From NCBI RefSeq assembly GCF_900603025.1, contig NZ_LR026975.1, positions 4,216,001-4,280,000 of the forward strand: DNA of 64,000 nt. Direction: 5' to 3'. Below are positions 63,680-64,000 of this stretch, in pieces. Position 1 is the stretch's first letter. Each line of letters begins with the position of its first letter. A program made the position numbers and the translations under genes. The stretch is from Mycolicibacterium hassiacum DSM 44199. Lineage in GTDB: Bacteria; Actinomycetota; Actinomycetes; Mycobacteriales; Mycobacteriaceae. The notes under the pieces are model-generated. The model saw only the letters and a program-made list of their open reading frames with translations, searched no databases and was not told where the DNA came from.

Positions 63680-64000
63680 TCAACCGAACGAGGGATTGAG
63701 TTCCCTCTGCGGAGTGGTGCGCTGCCCGGCGAGGAGGTCCAGGGCGACGTCGTCGATCATGTCCTCCTGGCCACCGACCAGCCTGCGGCGCCCCACCTCG
63801 ACGAGGATGTCGCGCACGTCGAGCCCGTAGCGCTCGGCGGCCCACTCGGCGTGGCGCAGGAAGCTCGAGTACACCCCGGCGTAGCCGAGCGTCAGGGTCT
63901 CGCGGTCCACCCGCACCGGCCGATCCTGCAGCGGGCGTACCAGTGTCTCGGCCGCGTCCTGCAGCGCGAACAGGTCGCAGCCGTGCCGCCAGCCGTACAG
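63680..64000 (-). CDS. 4-hydroxy-2-oxovalerate aldolase, C-terminal part
   Basis: The last 106 residues are present; the frame continues past the right edge. [16 protein letters not shown] followed by [20 protein letters not shown] matches the end of DmpG/BphI/HsaF aldolases. The C-terminal helical region ([24 protein letters not shown], then [19 protein letters not shown]) is the part that contacts the acylating aldehyde dehydrogenase partner. It cleaves 4-hydroxy-2-oxoacids to pyruvate and an aldehyde at the end of meta-cleavage pathways. Whether this is the cholesterol-pathway copy cannot be told. Confidence 0.85.
   Translation of the reverse strand: MYGWRHGCDLFALQDAAETLVRPLQDRPVRVDRETLTLGYAGVYSSFLRHAEWAAERYGLDVRDILVEVGRRRLVGGQEDMIDDVALDLLAGQRTTPQRELNPSFG

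Overview
The window is high-GC chromosomal DNA (I did not count, but it looks close to 70% G+C). It comes from a mycobacterium, most likely a rapid grower (Mycolicibacterium type). The evidence is a conserved mycobacterial core: mmpL3, mmpL11, two secreted haemophore-like proteins, zmp1, GTP-dependent pckG, LpqH-type lipoproteins, DUF732 and excalibur secreted proteins, WS/DGAT and many acyl-CoA genes. Many starts are leaderless (a TANNNT box 6-7 nt before ATG/GTG), as is usual in mycobacteria.

Layout. 1-8.9 kb: a bacterial microcompartment (BMC) locus. A divergent APC permease (cut by the window edge) faces an operon of class III aminotransferase/phospho-lyase, CoA-acylating aldehyde dehydrogenase, BMC-T, a proline-linked unknown protein, BMC-P, BMC-H, a second BMC-T, an APH-fold kinase, an SDR and a GntR/UTRA regulator. 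Content and order match the Rhodococcus/Mycobacterium microcompartment (RMM), known in M. smegmatis as the aminoacetone / 1-amino-2-propanol compartment. 8.9-16 kb: GluQ-RS, a fused amino-acid ABC importer, a CoA-transferase, a saccharopine-dehydrogenase-like gene interrupted by an in-frame TGA, and Tgt. GluQ-RS and Tgt both act on queuosine in tRNA. 16-18 kb: small secreted and lipoprotein genes. 18-21.7 kb: a partner-switching / two-component module (PP2C-response regulator, CHASE3-like kinase, small response regulator, RsbW-like ATPase).

22-43 kb: two excalibur proteins, then a lipid region (echA1, acyltransferase, lipC, WS/DGAT, another esterase, a two-domain FadE, a ferredoxin/Fe-S-regulator operon, a lipW-like esterase, an amidohydrolase, a permuted CoA-transferase, a double-hotdog MaoC protein, fadE3 with a GntR regulator, an ECH, fadD4), ending in pckG. 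43.5-63 kb: the order corresponds, as I recall it, to M. tuberculosis Rv0211 down to Rv0198c: a degenerate dynamin-like GTPase pair, trmB, NYN protein, mmpL3, AI-2E protein, flippase-like protein, DUF3054, two haemophores, mmpL11, an HTH protein, two Mce-associated-type proteins and zmp1. DsrE and CoA-binding genes are attached behind mmpL11. The right edge holds an NTF2-like protein and the C-terminus of a 4-hydroxy-2-oxovalerate aldolase.

How the parts work together. In the BMC the SDR, kinase, phospho-lyase and aldehyde dehydrogenase would convert aminoacetone to propionyl-CoA via aminopropanol, its phosphate and propionaldehyde, with the aldehyde held inside the shell. Two matching GntR-type dyads, at the permease/operon divergent promoter and at the regulator promoter, suggest control by the local regulator. 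The less explained items are the proline-linked BMC protein with its encapsulation-type helix, the TGA interruption, a three-copy terminator hairpin family, a KstR-type box in front of echA1/acyltransferase, the degenerate GTPase pair, and a duplicated segment before zmp1.
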